NCBI GenBank assembly: GCA_910574255.1
Contig: CAJTAK010000001.1
Location: forward strand, 271,779-335,778
DNA: 64,000 nt
From: Clostridia bacterium
GTDB lineage: Bacteria; Bacillota; Clostridia; Lachnospirales; Lachnospiraceae
Direction of reading: 5' to 3'
This document shows, piece by piece, positions 8,031 through 16,021 of the stretch (positions are counted from its first letter, which is position 1; each line of letters starts with the position of its first letter). The notes below the pieces were generated by a model. The model saw nothing but the letters and a program-made list of their open reading frames with translations. It did no database searches and was not told the DNA's origin. Both the position numbers and the translations under genes were made by a program.

Positions 8031-9076
8031 GGCTCCACCGCCAGTCGAATCAGGGCGTCCACAATCTCCTCAAAGGTCATGCCGATCCCCTTTAGCATAT
8101 TGGGGTAGCGACTGTGGGAGGTAAAGCCCGGAATGGTATTGACTTCATTGAAGATCAGCCGTCCGTCCGGAGTCAGGAACAGGTCTACACGGGTAAACCC
8201 CTTGCAGGACAGGATCCGGTAAATGCGGCCTGCAGTTTCCCGGATACGCTCTGCCATTTCCCGGCTGATGCGGGCAGGCATGTGGATCTTAGAGGTTTTC
8301 AGAGTGTATTTTTCCGTATAATCGAAGAAACCGTCGGAAAGCTCAATCTCGTCCGGTTCTCCCAGGATCAGTTCATTGTTTCCCAGAACGGCGCAGCCCA
8401 CCTCAAAGCCGGGAATGGCTTCCTCGACAATCACGCAGTCGTCATGGGAAAAGGCCAAAGTAATGGCTGCTTCCAATTCACTGGGATTCTCGATTCGGGT
8501 AATGCCAAAGGAAGAACCGGCCTTTACCGGCTTTACAAATAAGGGATAGGTCAAATGTTCGGTCATGGAGAACTGTTCTGTCTCCGTAGGCATACGGCGG
8601 AATAATACGGATTTGGGAACCTCAATGCCATCCAAATTCACCAGGGTGTGAGCCAGATGCTTGTCCATACCCAGAACGGAGCTTTTCATGCCGCAGCCGA
8701 CTACGGGAATGCCGGCAAGCTCACATAAGCCCTGTACGGTACCGTCTTCGCCGTTTTTTCCGTGGAGAACCGGGAAGACGGCGTCCAGCCGGATTAATTC
8801 AATCTCGCCGCCGTGCATGAGATAGAGACCGTGATCTGTCCGGTTGGGTGAGATCATGGCAGGAGAGCAGTCTGCGGAAGCCCAGGTATCATCGGGGATC
8901 CGGTCAAGATCTCCCTCATAATAGAGCCAAGTGCCCTCACGGGTGATGCCTACCAGGTGAACGGCGTATTTTTCCTGATTGATATGTGAGATAACGGAAT
9001 AGGCAGACTGAAGGGAAACCTCGTACTCTGTGGAGCAGCCTCCGAATAAAATTGCAATTGCTGTTTTATTTTCCAT
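8027..9076 (-). CDS. vanG: D-alanine--D-serine ligase, VanG family
   Basis: The 349-residue ATP-grasp ligase has the same length as VanG. It opens with FGGCSTEYEVSLQSA, has HGKNGEDGT at 105-113, the ligase-type motif EKYTLK at 255-260 (the D-Ala:D-Ser signature; D-Lac ligases differ here) and the NEVNTIPGFTSHSRYP block near the end. It should join D-Ala to D-Ser, giving peptidoglycan precursors with low vancomycin affinity. The start follows AGGAGGATATC. It is the first gene after the putative VanR-controlled promoter. Confidence 0.92.
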   Translation of the reverse strand: MENKTAIAILFGGCSTEYEVSLQSAYSVISHINQEKYAVHLVGITREGTWLYYEGDLDRIPDDTWASADCSPAMISPNRTDHGLYLMHGGEIELIRLDAVFPVLHGKNGEDGTVQGLCELAGIPVVGCGMKSSVLGMDKHLAHTLVNLDGIEVPKSVLFRRMPTETEQFSMTEHLTYPLFVKPVKAGSSFGITRIENPSELEAAITLAFSHDDCVIVEEAIPGFEVGCAVLGNNELILGEPDEIELSDGFFDYTEKYTLKTSKIHMPARISREMAERIRETAGRIYRILSCKGFTRVDLFLTPDGRLIFNEVNTIPGFTSHSRYPNMLKGIGMTFEEIVDALIRLAVEP

Positions 9077-9140
9077 ATGAATGATATCCTCCTAGTATTT
9101 TGCTTTTGTTTTCATTTTGTGATTCCCGATACAATTCCTG

Positions 9141-9201
9141 AATAAACTTTCTTTATATTTTAGGACTGCCCGGTGACAGGAACATGACTTTTCTGTGACA
9201 G
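9141..9201 (-). promoter_or_regulatory. Predicted VanR operator and vanG promoter
   Basis: On the minus strand four heptamers start exactly 11 bases apart: CTGTCAC (9201-9195), AAGTCAT (9190-9184), CTGTCAC (9179-9173) and the weaker CAGTCCT (9168-9162). This is the spacing and nearly the sequence of PhoB-type boxes bound by OmpR/PhoB-class regulators, the class of VanR. There is no consensus -35; a poor -10 such as TTTATT (9146-9141) would suit an activator-dependent promoter. It lies directly after the vanS terminator and 65-125 bases before vanG. Confidence 0.65.
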
Positions 9202-9210
9202 TATTGTCAT

Positions 9211-9249
9211 AAAAAAAGCAGATCCATACCTGTATGGTATCAGACCTGC
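9211..9249 (-). terminator. Terminator after vanRS
   Basis: On the minus strand GCAGGTCTGATACC (9249-9236) pairs with GGTATGGATCTGC (9230-9218) with one bulge and a wobble, followed by seven T. It separates the sensor genes from the inducible vanG-vanXY-vanT unit. Confidence 0.75.
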
Positions 9250-9305
9250 GGATAAAAATTCTGTAGATTCTCTGTCAGGAAACTTAAGAATACTTGAATA
9301 AAATA

Positions 9306-10439
9306 TTAATTTTCCATGGAAGGCAAGGAAATGGAAAATACGGTACCATTCTCACTGCTTGCGGCGGAAATCGTACCCTGATGAGCCGTAATAATCTCCT
9401 TTGCAATGGCAAGTCCCAGACCGGCGCCGCCCGTACTGGTGGAACGGGCGCTGTCCAGCCGGAAGAACTTCTCAAAGATAGAGCTTAAATTTTCCGGCGG
9501 AATCACGGGGCCCTGATTGGTGAAGGTGATGTGTATCTGAGAGCCCTCCTGCCAGGCCCGGATTTCAATGGTGGTGTCCGTATAGCTGTAGGCTGCCGCA
9601 TTTTTCAGAATGTTGTTAAAGACCCGTGCCAGCTTGTCCGGATCGCCGGGCAGGATTAGATCCTCCGGTACATCCACATGGGCTGCTTTTCCGGCAGGGG
9701 ACAGGATGGGGTAAAATTCCTCCACCATCTGCTGCAGCATATAGGAAAGATGCAGATTTTCCCTGGCCAGAGGGATGGACTGAAGATTAAAACGGGTGAT
9801 TTCAAAAAATTCATTGATGAGCTGTTCCAGGCGGTAAGCCTTATTGAGGGTGATGGACAGATACTTTGCCCGCTGCGTGGTGGGAAGATCCGGGGCCTCG
9901 TTCATCAGATCCAGGTAGCCGATCACGGAGGTTAGGGGGGTACGGATGTCATGAGCCAGGTATACTACCAGATCGTTTTTCCGCTGCTCGGCCTGCCGTG
10001 CGTCACGCTCCCGTTTTTCCAGAACATTTTTGCATTCGTTGAGTTTTAACTCCAGGAAGCTCATTTCCGGGGAAAGGGCGATAAGTTCCTTGGATTCATC
10101 CAGAAGGGCATCACAGCCGGCGGAGATTTCATTGAAATACTCCGTAACCCAGCGGATGGAATACCGAAATACGGCAATCAGCGCAATGATGATAGTGACG
10201 CAGATAATCATATCCAGATGCTCACGGAAGGTTTTTTCATAGATGTACAGGGCATCTGAGTATTCCAGCCGGAATCTGCTGGCCAGAAAGGTTACGACAG
10301 CCTCCCCGAAGCGCCCCCGGATTAACTCTCGAAACAGGAAAACCATTCCGATAGAAATGAGAATCAGGGAGAGCATTTTCCGCATCATTTTTCGTTCAAA
10401 CAGGTAATAATTACTCTTTCGTACTCTTCTTTTACTCAA
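9306..10439 (-). CDS. vanS: Sensor histidine kinase VanS
   Basis: The 377-residue protein has two membrane spans (about residues 22-40 and 76-92) bounding a short extracellular segment of about 35 residues, then an H-box YLAHDIRTPLTSVIGYL with His163, an N-box NNILKNAAAYSY and a glycine-rich ATP lid with GGAGLGLAIAKEI. It should sense the glycopeptide or cell-wall state and phosphorylate VanR. The likely start is the TTG at 10439 that overlaps the vanR stop, with GGAGTGGG upstream; an ATG about 17 codons in is the alternative. A terminator follows its stop. Confidence 0.9.
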   Translation of the reverse strand: MSKRRVRKSNYYLFERKMMRKMLSLILISIGMVFLFRELIRGRFGEAVVTFLASRFRLEYSDALYIYEKTFREHLDMIICVTIIIALIAVFRYSIRWVTEYFNEISAGCDALLDESKELIALSPEMSFLELKLNECKNVLEKRERDARQAEQRKNDLVVYLAHDIRTPLTSVIGYLDLMNEAPDLPTTQRAKYLSITLNKAYRLEQLINEFFEITRFNLQSIPLARENLHLSYMLQQMVEEFYPILSPAGKAAHVDVPEDLILPGDPDKLARVFNNILKNAAAYSYTDTTIEIRAWQEGSQIHITFTNQGPVIPPENLSSIFEKFFRLDSARSTSTGGAGLGLAIAKEIITAHQGTISAASSENGTVFSISLPSMEN

Positions 10440-11130
10440 TTTTGTATCCCACTCCCCATACGGTTTTGATGTACTTCGGCTTTTCGCTGGAATCGTTCAT
10501 TTTTTCCCGAAGATGCCGGATGTGTACCATGATGGTGTTGTTATTGCTGCTGTAGTATTTTTCTCCCCACACGTCAAAAAAGAGCCGGTCGGAGCTGACC
10601 ACCTCGCCCTGGTTCTTGCAGAGACTCCAAAGGATGGAGAATTCCGTAGGAGTCAGGGCAAGGGGCTTTTCATTCAGGGTGCAGGTGTGATCACGCTTGT
10701 TGATTGTTAATCCGGAGATGGAGATGGTGTCCGGGTCCGCTTCCTGGGCAGGAAGATTGTTGTACTTTGTAAAACGGCGAAGCTGGGCTTTTACCCGTGC
10801 AATAAGCTCCAGGGGGCGGAATGGCTTGGTGATGTAGTCATCCGCTCCTAAGGTCAGGCCGGTGATCTTGTCGATCTCTTCATCCTTGGCGGTGAGCATG
10901 ATAATGGGAAAGTTCTGGGTTTCCCGGATTTTCTGACAGATGGAAAAGCCGCTCATATCAGGGAGCATCACATCCAGAATGGCCAGATCCGGGGTTTCGC
11001 ACTCTAAGTAGGAGAGAACCTCCCTGCCGTTGTAGAATTTATGGACTTCGTAGGCCTCGTTGGAGAGATAGAGTTCAATGAGATCTGCGATTTCTTTTTC
11101 GTCATCAACTACCAGAATTTTTGCTTCCAT
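10432..11130 (-). CDS. vanR: Response regulator VanR, OmpR/PhoB class
   Basis: This 232-residue protein has a receiver domain with Asp9/Asp10, phospho-acceptor Asp53 in LAILDVMLPD and Lys102 in ITKPF, and a winged-helix DNA-binding domain ending in KYIKTVWGVGYKIE. ATG 11130 (MEAKILVVDD) is chosen because it follows GGAAAGGAG; a frame extension upstream runs into the repeat leader and lacks a ribosome site. It is predicted to bind the 11-bp-phased repeats before vanG. It pairs with vanS by an overlapping stop and start. Confidence 0.92.
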   Translation of the reverse strand: MEAKILVVDDEKEIADLIELYLSNEAYEVHKFYNGREVLSYLECETPDLAILDVMLPDMSGFSICQKIRETQNFPIIMLTAKDEEIDKITGLTLGADDYITKPFRPLELIARVKAQLRRFTKYNNLPAQEADPDTISISGLTINKRDHTCTLNEKPLALTPTEFSILWSLCKNQGEVVSSDRLFFDVWGEKYYSSNNNTIMVHIRHLREKMNDSSEKPKYIKTVWGVGYKIE

Positions 11131-11142
11131 ATATGTAAAGAC

Positions 11143-11203
11143 TCCTTTCCTTAATTTGCATATGCTTTTAATGCATAAAGGTATACCTGTAAGGTGTTTC
11201 AAT
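11143..11203 (-). repeat. Single diverged copy of the 51-bp leader unit upstream of vanR
   Basis: Read on the minus strand this has the same order as the units before the asparaginase gene: GAAACACCTT, the palindrome GGTATACC, a short hairpin (ATGCA...TGCAT around AAAAGC), then TGCAAATTAAGGAAAGGAG that includes the ribosome site. The hairpin bases differ but both arms changed together (TGCACA/TGTGCA in one, TGCAT/ATGCA in the other), which suggests that pairing matters. Confidence 0.7.
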
Positions 11204-11212
11204 TCTAGTTCC

Positions 11213-11304
11213 GCATCTTTTGCTCAATGCCCCTTGATATAGATGAATTTCCGGCCGCAAAAGGATGCGTCCGTAAATCCATCTGGGCATTGCTCAAAAG
11301 ATGC
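11213..11304. repeat. 92-nt imperfect palindrome, possible small mobile element or structured leader
   Basis: GCATCTTTTGCTCAATGCCC (11213-11232) matches the reverse complement of 11285-11304 at 18 of 20 positions. The right arm continues without gap (11275-11284), pairing with AGATGAATTT (11241-11250) at 9 of 10 positions, leaving an 8-nt bulge on the left. The whole folds into one long hairpin in the vanR-ugd divergent gap. No coding gene fits here. Confidence 0.65.
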
Positions 11305-11634
11305 TGTCAAAGATATAATGACAGTTTACCACATTTTCTTAAATATATCAGAAAAAGGTCTAAAAGTTCTTTAAAAATTTGGGAGAAAATCTTAAGAAGG
11401 GATGAAGAATTATGCGAAAGGCTTATAATGATGCAGAATAGTGTTAAAATAAGGCAAACGGCAGATGAGCACCGGTAAAATTATATTTAAACAGTAAATC
11501 AGGGATATTTTAGAGAAAAAATCAAGAAAATACAAAAAGCTCTGTATTAGGAGTATGTACTTTCTTTCCAAATTGTTTTGTGCTATACTAAACCAAGAAA
11601 AATTAGAATTAAGATAATACAAAGGTGGAAAATA
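11290..11634 (+). promoter_or_regulatory. Non-coding gap before ugd with two candidate promoters
   Basis: About 330 bases without a credible gene. TTGCTC (11290-11295)-18-TATAAT (11314-11319) is one promoter-like pair. CTGTCA (11304-11309) and TGACAG (11319-11324) form an inverted repeat around its -10. Closer to ugd is an extended -10, TGCTATACT (11581-11589), with a poor -35 near 11561; it would give a short leader of about 40 nt. Confidence 0.4.
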
Positions 11635-12927
11635 ATGAAAATAGCAGTAGCAGGAACAGGGTATGTAGGATTGGTAGCAGGCGTGTGCTTTGCAGAGGTA
11701 GGACATCAGGTAACCTGTGTGGATGTGGATGAGGCCAAGGTAGAACTTATGAAGTCAGGCACAAGCCCCATTTATGAACAGGATTTGGAAGAATTAATGC
11801 AGAAAAATTATGGGGCAGGTAGGTTAGACTATACGACAGATTATGTGACAGCATACAAGAATGCTGATGCAATTTTCATAGGAGTAGGAACACCAGAGAG
11901 ACCGGATGGTTCAGCTGAGTTGTCTTACATTGCGACTGCTGCCCGTCAGATAGCGGAAAATGTAGTGCATGACTGCCTTGTGGTTGTAAAGTCTACGGTT
12001 CCGGTGGGAACAAATGACAAGGTAGAGCAGTTTATTAAAGATTTTCTGGTTAATGATGTGAAAATAGAGGTGGCAAGTAACCCGGAATTTCTTGCTCAGG
12101 GAACAGCGGTTCATGATACACTGCATGCTGCAAGAATTATCATTGGAACGGAGAGCCCGGAGGCAGAGGCAAAATTAAAAGAGATCTATGAGCCCTTTCA
12201 TTTGCCCATTGTATCAGTAAAGCGCAGGAGCGCAGAGATGATCAAATATGCCAGCAATGATTTTCTGGCATTGAAGATTTCTTATATGAATGACATAGCC
12301 AATCTATGTGAGCTGGTTGGAGCAGATATTGAAGATGTGGCAAAGGGCATGTCTTATGATGAGCGGATTGGAAAGAGGTTTCTAAATGCAGGAATTGGGT
12401 ATGGCGGAAGCTGTTTTCCAAAAGATACAAAAGCATTGGAATATCTGGCAAGGCAGAATCACTATGAGCTGAAGACTGTAAAAGCAGCTATTGAAGTGAA
12501 CAGGGAACAGAAGGTACTGTTGTTCAAAAAGGCATCTCAGCGTCTGATTACCTTTCATGGGCTGAAGGTTGCCGTGCTGGGACTTACCTTTAAGCCTGGA
12601 ACCGACGATCTAAGAGAAGCTCCATCTCTGGACAATGTGCCTCTTCTTTTGGAAGCAGGCGCTGATATTTATGCCTATGATCCTATAGGAGCAGAGCGTT
12701 TTCAAAAGAGATTTCCGGAAGGAATTCAATATACAAAAACCATAGAAGAAGCATTACAGGGGGCAAATGTCTGCTTTGCCTTTACAGAATGGGAAGAGAT
12801 CAGAAGCATATCGCCCCGGCAGTTTAAGGAATGGATGCGGACGGCGCTTCTGTATGACGGAAGGAATATGTATGACAAGGCCGCTATGGAAAAAGCGGGT
12901 GTAGAATATTATGGAGTAGGAAGATAA
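11635..12927 (+). CDS. ugd: UDP-glucose 6-dehydrogenase
   Basis: A 430-residue enzyme of the UDP-glucose/GDP-mannose dehydrogenase family. The Rossmann motif GTGYVGLVAGVCFAE is at the N-terminus and the catalytic Cys lies in GIGYGGSCFPKDTKAL near residue 260. It oxidises UDP-glucose to UDP-glucuronate with two NAD. ATG 11635 is chosen over an upstream frame extension because AAAGGTGG lies 6 bases before it. The next gene encodes a matching epimerase, so the pair should supply UDP-GlcA and UDP-GalA to this glycan locus. Confidence 0.95.
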   Translation: MKIAVAGTGYVGLVAGVCFAEVGHQVTCVDVDEAKVELMKSGTSPIYEQDLEELMQKNYGAGRLDYTTDYVTAYKNADAIFIGVGTPERPDGSAELSYIATAARQIAENVVHDCLVVVKSTVPVGTNDKVEQFIKDFLVNDVKIEVASNPEFLAQGTAVHDTLHAARIIIGTESPEAEAKLKEIYEPFHLPIVSVKRRSAEMIKYASNDFLALKISYMNDIANLCELVGADIEDVAKGMSYDERIGKRFLNAGIGYGGSCFPKDTKALEYLARQNHYELKTVKAAIEVNREQKVLLFKKASQRLITFHGLKVAVLGLTFKPGTDDLREAPSLDNVPLLLEAGADIYAYDPIGAERFQKRFPEGIQYTKTIEEALQGANVCFAFTEWEEIRSISPRQFKEWMRTALLYDGRNMYDKAAMEKAGVEYYGVGR

Positions 12928-12937
12928 GGAAACGTAT

Positions 12938-14020
12938 ATGTTGAAAAAAAATATACAGTTATCAGACAGGACAATCTTAGTTACCGGTGCAGCCGGATTT
13001 ATAGGTGCCAATCTGGTTATGGCGCTGCTGCGGACAAAAGGTCACATTCAGATTGTAGGGCTGGACAACCTGAATGATTATTATGATGTTTCTCTGAAAG
13101 AGTTTCGGCTGGAGCAGATTCAGGCTATATGCAAGGAAGGTGCAGGAAGCTTTACTTTTATTAAAGGAGACATTGCGGATAAGGGGCTGGTTGATGAAAT
13201 TTTTCACAAATATCAGCCTGCTATTGTAGTGAATCTGGCGGCACAGGCAGGAGTTCGGTATAGTATTAAGAATCCGAATGCGTATATTCAGTCGAATATA
13301 ATAGGATTTTATCATATTCTTGAGGCTTGCCGTCACAGCTATGATAATGGAGCAGCAGGAGTGGAGCATTTGGTTTATGCAAGTTCTTCGTCTGTCTATG
13401 GCAGCAATCAAAAGATTCCGTATTCTACAGAGGATAAAGTAGATAATCCGGTATCCTTGTATGCAGCCACAAAGAAGTCCAATGAATTGTTTGCGCATGC
13501 TTATGCCAAGCTTTATGGGATTCCTTCCACAGGACTGAGGTTTTTTACCGTCTATGGGCCTGCCGGACGTCCGGATATGGCTTATTTCAGTTTTACGAAT
13601 AAGCTGCTTGCAGGGGAAAAGATTCAGATTTTCAATTATGGAAACTGCAGGCGGGATTTTACTTATATAGATGACATTGTTACAGGTGTGATAGAGGTTA
13701 TGCAGCGCAGCCCAATGTCCAATGAGGATGGGGTGAAGTATAAGGTCTATAATATAGGCAATCAACAGCCGGAAAATCTTTTGGATTTTGTGGAGATTTT
13801 GCAGACAGAATTGAAAAGAGCGGCTGTTTTGCCGGAGGATTATGATTTTGAGGCTCATAAAGAATTGGTTGGCATGCAGCCGGGGGATGTGGAAGTGACC
13901 TATGCGGATGTGTCAGAGCTTGTGAGGGATACAGGGTTTAGGCCGGAGACGCCGCTTAAGGAAGGACTTAGGCAGTTTGCCAAGTGGTATCGGGAGTTTT
14001 ATAAGGATTTGGTACAATAG
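12938..14020 (+). CDS. NAD-dependent epimerase, UDP-glucuronate 4-epimerase-like
   Basis: The 360-residue extended SDR has TGAAGFIGANL near residue 16-26, the catalytic Tyr-Lys in SLYAATKKSNE and, before it, YASSSSVYG. The sequence LRFFTVYGPAGRPDMAYFSFT is typical of UDP-glucuronate 4-epimerases (CapI/LpsL group). It follows ugd by ten bases, so conversion of UDP-GlcA to UDP-GalA is the likely job. Dehydratase activity on another sugar is less likely. Confidence 0.88.
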   Translation: MLKKNIQLSDRTILVTGAAGFIGANLVMALLRTKGHIQIVGLDNLNDYYDVSLKEFRLEQIQAICKEGAGSFTFIKGDIADKGLVDEIFHKYQPAIVVNLAAQAGVRYSIKNPNAYIQSNIIGFYHILEACRHSYDNGAAGVEHLVYASSSSVYGSNQKIPYSTEDKVDNPVSLYAATKKSNELFAHAYAKLYGIPSTGLRFFTVYGPAGRPDMAYFSFTNKLLAGEKIQIFNYGNCRRDFTYIDDIVTGVIEVMQRSPMSNEDGVKYKVYNIGNQQPENLLDFVEILQTELKRAAVLPEDYDFEAHKELVGMQPGDVEVTYADVSELVRDTGFRPETPLKEGLRQFAKWYREFYKDLVQ

Positions 14021-14149
14021 AGAAAGGGAAAAGAAGTAGGGAAATTTATTCGATTTGTAAACGGATTGAGGCTATACGATTCCGGTTATTTAGAAAGATG
14101 GGGGGCCGGTTCCTTTGCAGGGTATAGTGAAAAAGTTGGGAGAACGATT

Positions 14150-14887
14150 ATGGAGATACCAAAATGTGAGATTCTTGGAGTCAAGGTGGCTGCCGTTAAT
14201 ATGAAACAGGTTCTGAGGCTTCTTGGAAAATGGGCAAGGCAGTGGTCGGGAGAATATATTTGTGTGTCGAATGTTCATACCACAGTAATGAGTTATGAGG
14301 ATTCTAAATATCGTGCAATACAGAATGAGGCGGTTTTAGCGCTTCCGGACGGAAAGCCTTTATCTGTGATATGCAAAAAAAGAGGGTATCCGAAGGCAGG
14401 GAGAGTGACGGGGCCGGACTTGATGATGGAGATGCTAAAGGCATCTAAGATAGAGGGGTATCGCCACTATTTTTATGGCAGTACTCAGGAGACATTGGAT
14501 GGAATGAAAAAACGTCTGGACATAGAGTTTCCCCGTGTGGTAGTCGCGGGGATGTATTCCCCGCCTTTTCGGCAGCTTACAGAAGAAGAGAATAAAAGAA
14601 TAACGGAAGAGATTAACCTGGTGAAGCCTGATTTTGTATGGGTGGGTCTCGGAGCACCGAAGCAGGAACTATGGATGGCAGAACATAAGGGAAAAATAAG
14701 CGGGTTGATGGTAGGAGTGGGAGCTGCCTTTGACTATTTTACGGGTAATATAAAAAGGGCCCCTGTTTGGATGCAGAGGTGCAGCCTGGAATGGCTGTAC
14801 CGTCTGTTTCAGGAGCCGGGGCGCTTATGGAAACGGTATTTTGTCACAAATCTGAAGTTCTTATGGCTGATTTTCAAGGGAAAATAG
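14150..14887 (+). CDS. WecG/TagA/CpsF-family glycosyltransferase
   Basis: The 245-residue protein begins with IPKCEILGVKVAAVNM, contains NVHTTVM, ALPDGKPL, TGPDLM, YFYGST and the WVGLGAPKQELWM block, all typical of family GT26 (WecG/TagA/CpsF). These enzymes add a second sugar to a lipid-linked primer. ATG 14150 is preferred because GGGAGAA lies 6 bases upstream. The 3' end overlaps the convergent next gene by 27 bases. Confidence 0.9.
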   Translation: MEIPKCEILGVKVAAVNMKQVLRLLGKWARQWSGEYICVSNVHTTVMSYEDSKYRAIQNEAVLALPDGKPLSVICKKRGYPKAGRVTGPDLMMEMLKASKIEGYRHYFYGSTQETLDGMKKRLDIEFPRVVVAGMYSPPFRQLTEEENKRITEEINLVKPDFVWVGLGAPKQELWMAEHKGKISGLMVGVGAAFDYFTGNIKRAPVWMQRCSLEWLYRLFQEPGRLWKRYFVTNLKFLWLIFKGK

Positions 14888-15889
14888 GATATTACTTAGG
14901 GCTTCTTTTATGTGTTCTCCTTTTATAAGACCCAAACGGAGCTTTAAGCAGTTTTCACGGAATGCCTGATAATCTTCTAGATTGACAGAGGTGATCTTGC
15001 TCTCCAATTCATCCAGGGAGTCCAGGCATATGCCAAGCCTGTGTTCCCTTACAAAGTCAGCTATAGCGGCTTTTGACCAGACAATGATGGGAAGACCAGC
15101 CGTAATATACAGGGATGCTTTATGAGGATTGTTGTAACGTAGATAGTTGTTTTCTTCACAAACCTCATAGCCGCCTTCCCAGATAAGACCGTAATTGCCT
15201 TTTATCTCTGCGGGTAGTTGCTCTGCAGGTAAAGAGCCGCAGTAATGCAGATTGGCGTATTCTGTTTTCGGCATTCCGTAAATACAAAATTGCAGAGCGG
15301 AAGCATTCATAGACTCATCAAGCTTTTTTAAAAACGGGGATTTCCCTAAATTGCCTGCAAAGCTGATACATGGAAGGGTAAGCGGCCTGTCCTGAGGAAT
15401 AAAGTCTTCCGTATAATAATCAAAAATAGCAAGCGGAATCAACTGCGAGGTGCATCCAAGTTCAGACAGACGTTCTGCCATCCGCCTATTATGGCAGATA
15501 ATGTAGTCGCATCGATTAAAACGCCTGATTTCCGACCTGATTTCATTTTTGTGCGCCTCTGCATCATCATATCTGATTGGAAAAACATCATGAATGAGAT
15601 AGATGATTTTAAATCTTTTCATGCTCTTTATTCTTAAAACACCTTCTAAAACCTTTGATGAGGTCTGGAGAAAAAGAATATCATTTTTGTTTAGCCTGAC
15701 AAAAAGCCTGCCGTAAATGCTTAATGCCAGCAACAGTTTTAAAAGCTTATTTTTTCGAAATTTACGCTTATCATTTTTGGCAATGGACTGAAATCCATTC
15801 TGCAATACGAATTGAGATACGTCCTCCCTGGCTTTGGAAGATGCATTGTACTCATTTAGCACATATTCTTCCAGTACATATTTCCTCAT
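14861..15889 (-). CDS. Glycosyltransferase, Gtf3/galactofuranosyltransferase-like
   Basis: A soluble 342-residue protein with a two-domain GT-B look: FKIIYLIHDVFPIRYDD in the first half, CDYIICHNRRMAERL, then ISFAGNLGKSPFLKKL and GLIWEGGYEVCEENNYLRYNNPHKASLYITAGLPIIVW in the second. This resembles streptococcal Gtf3-type and galactofuranosyl transferases. The sugar is not predictable. It is transcribed against its neighbours as a one-gene unit; GAGAGGGA precedes the start. Its 3' end overlaps the previous gene by 27 bases. Confidence 0.75.
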   Translation of the reverse strand: MRKYVLEEYVLNEYNASSKAREDVSQFVLQNGFQSIAKNDKRKFRKNKLLKLLLALSIYGRLFVRLNKNDILFLQTSSKVLEGVLRIKSMKRFKIIYLIHDVFPIRYDDAEAHKNEIRSEIRRFNRCDYIICHNRRMAERLSELGCTSQLIPLAIFDYYTEDFIPQDRPLTLPCISFAGNLGKSPFLKKLDESMNASALQFCIYGMPKTEYANLHYCGSLPAEQLPAEIKGNYGLIWEGGYEVCEENNYLRYNNPHKASLYITAGLPIIVWSKAAIADFVREHRLGICLDSLDELESKITSVNLEDYQAFRENCLKLRLGLIKGEHIKEALSNILFSLENQP

Positions 15890-15957
15890 AATCAGTAATC
15901 CCTCTCAAGTATTTCTTATATCATAGCGGGATTTCGGAGATATTTCAAGAGAATAAC

Positions 15958-15985
15958 TTGTAAAATCAGAAGATTCTGATAAAAT
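15958..15985 (+). promoter_or_regulatory. Promoter with embedded palindrome before the acyltransferase gene
   Basis: TTGTAA (15958-15963), 16 bases, TAAAAT (15980-15985). The spacer is a perfect inverted repeat, ATCAGAA-GA-TTCTGAT (15965-15980), that touches the -10 and could be an operator. Confidence 0.45.
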
Positions 15986-16021
15986 AATAAATTATTGTTT
16001 CGTGCGTAGTAGGAGAAATAA

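Noticed and set aside
9284-10710. Plus-strand open frames inside vanS and vanR
   Set aside because: They are antisense shadows of strongly conserved kinase and regulator genes.
11131-11202. Longer N-terminus for VanR from an upstream start
   Set aside because: It would translate the repeat leader and its ribosome site; MEAKILVVDDEK at 11130 matches the normal start of the family.
11227-11478. An 83-codon open frame in the vanR-ugd gap
   Set aside because: It covers the long palindrome, has no ribosome site and shows no recognisable domain.
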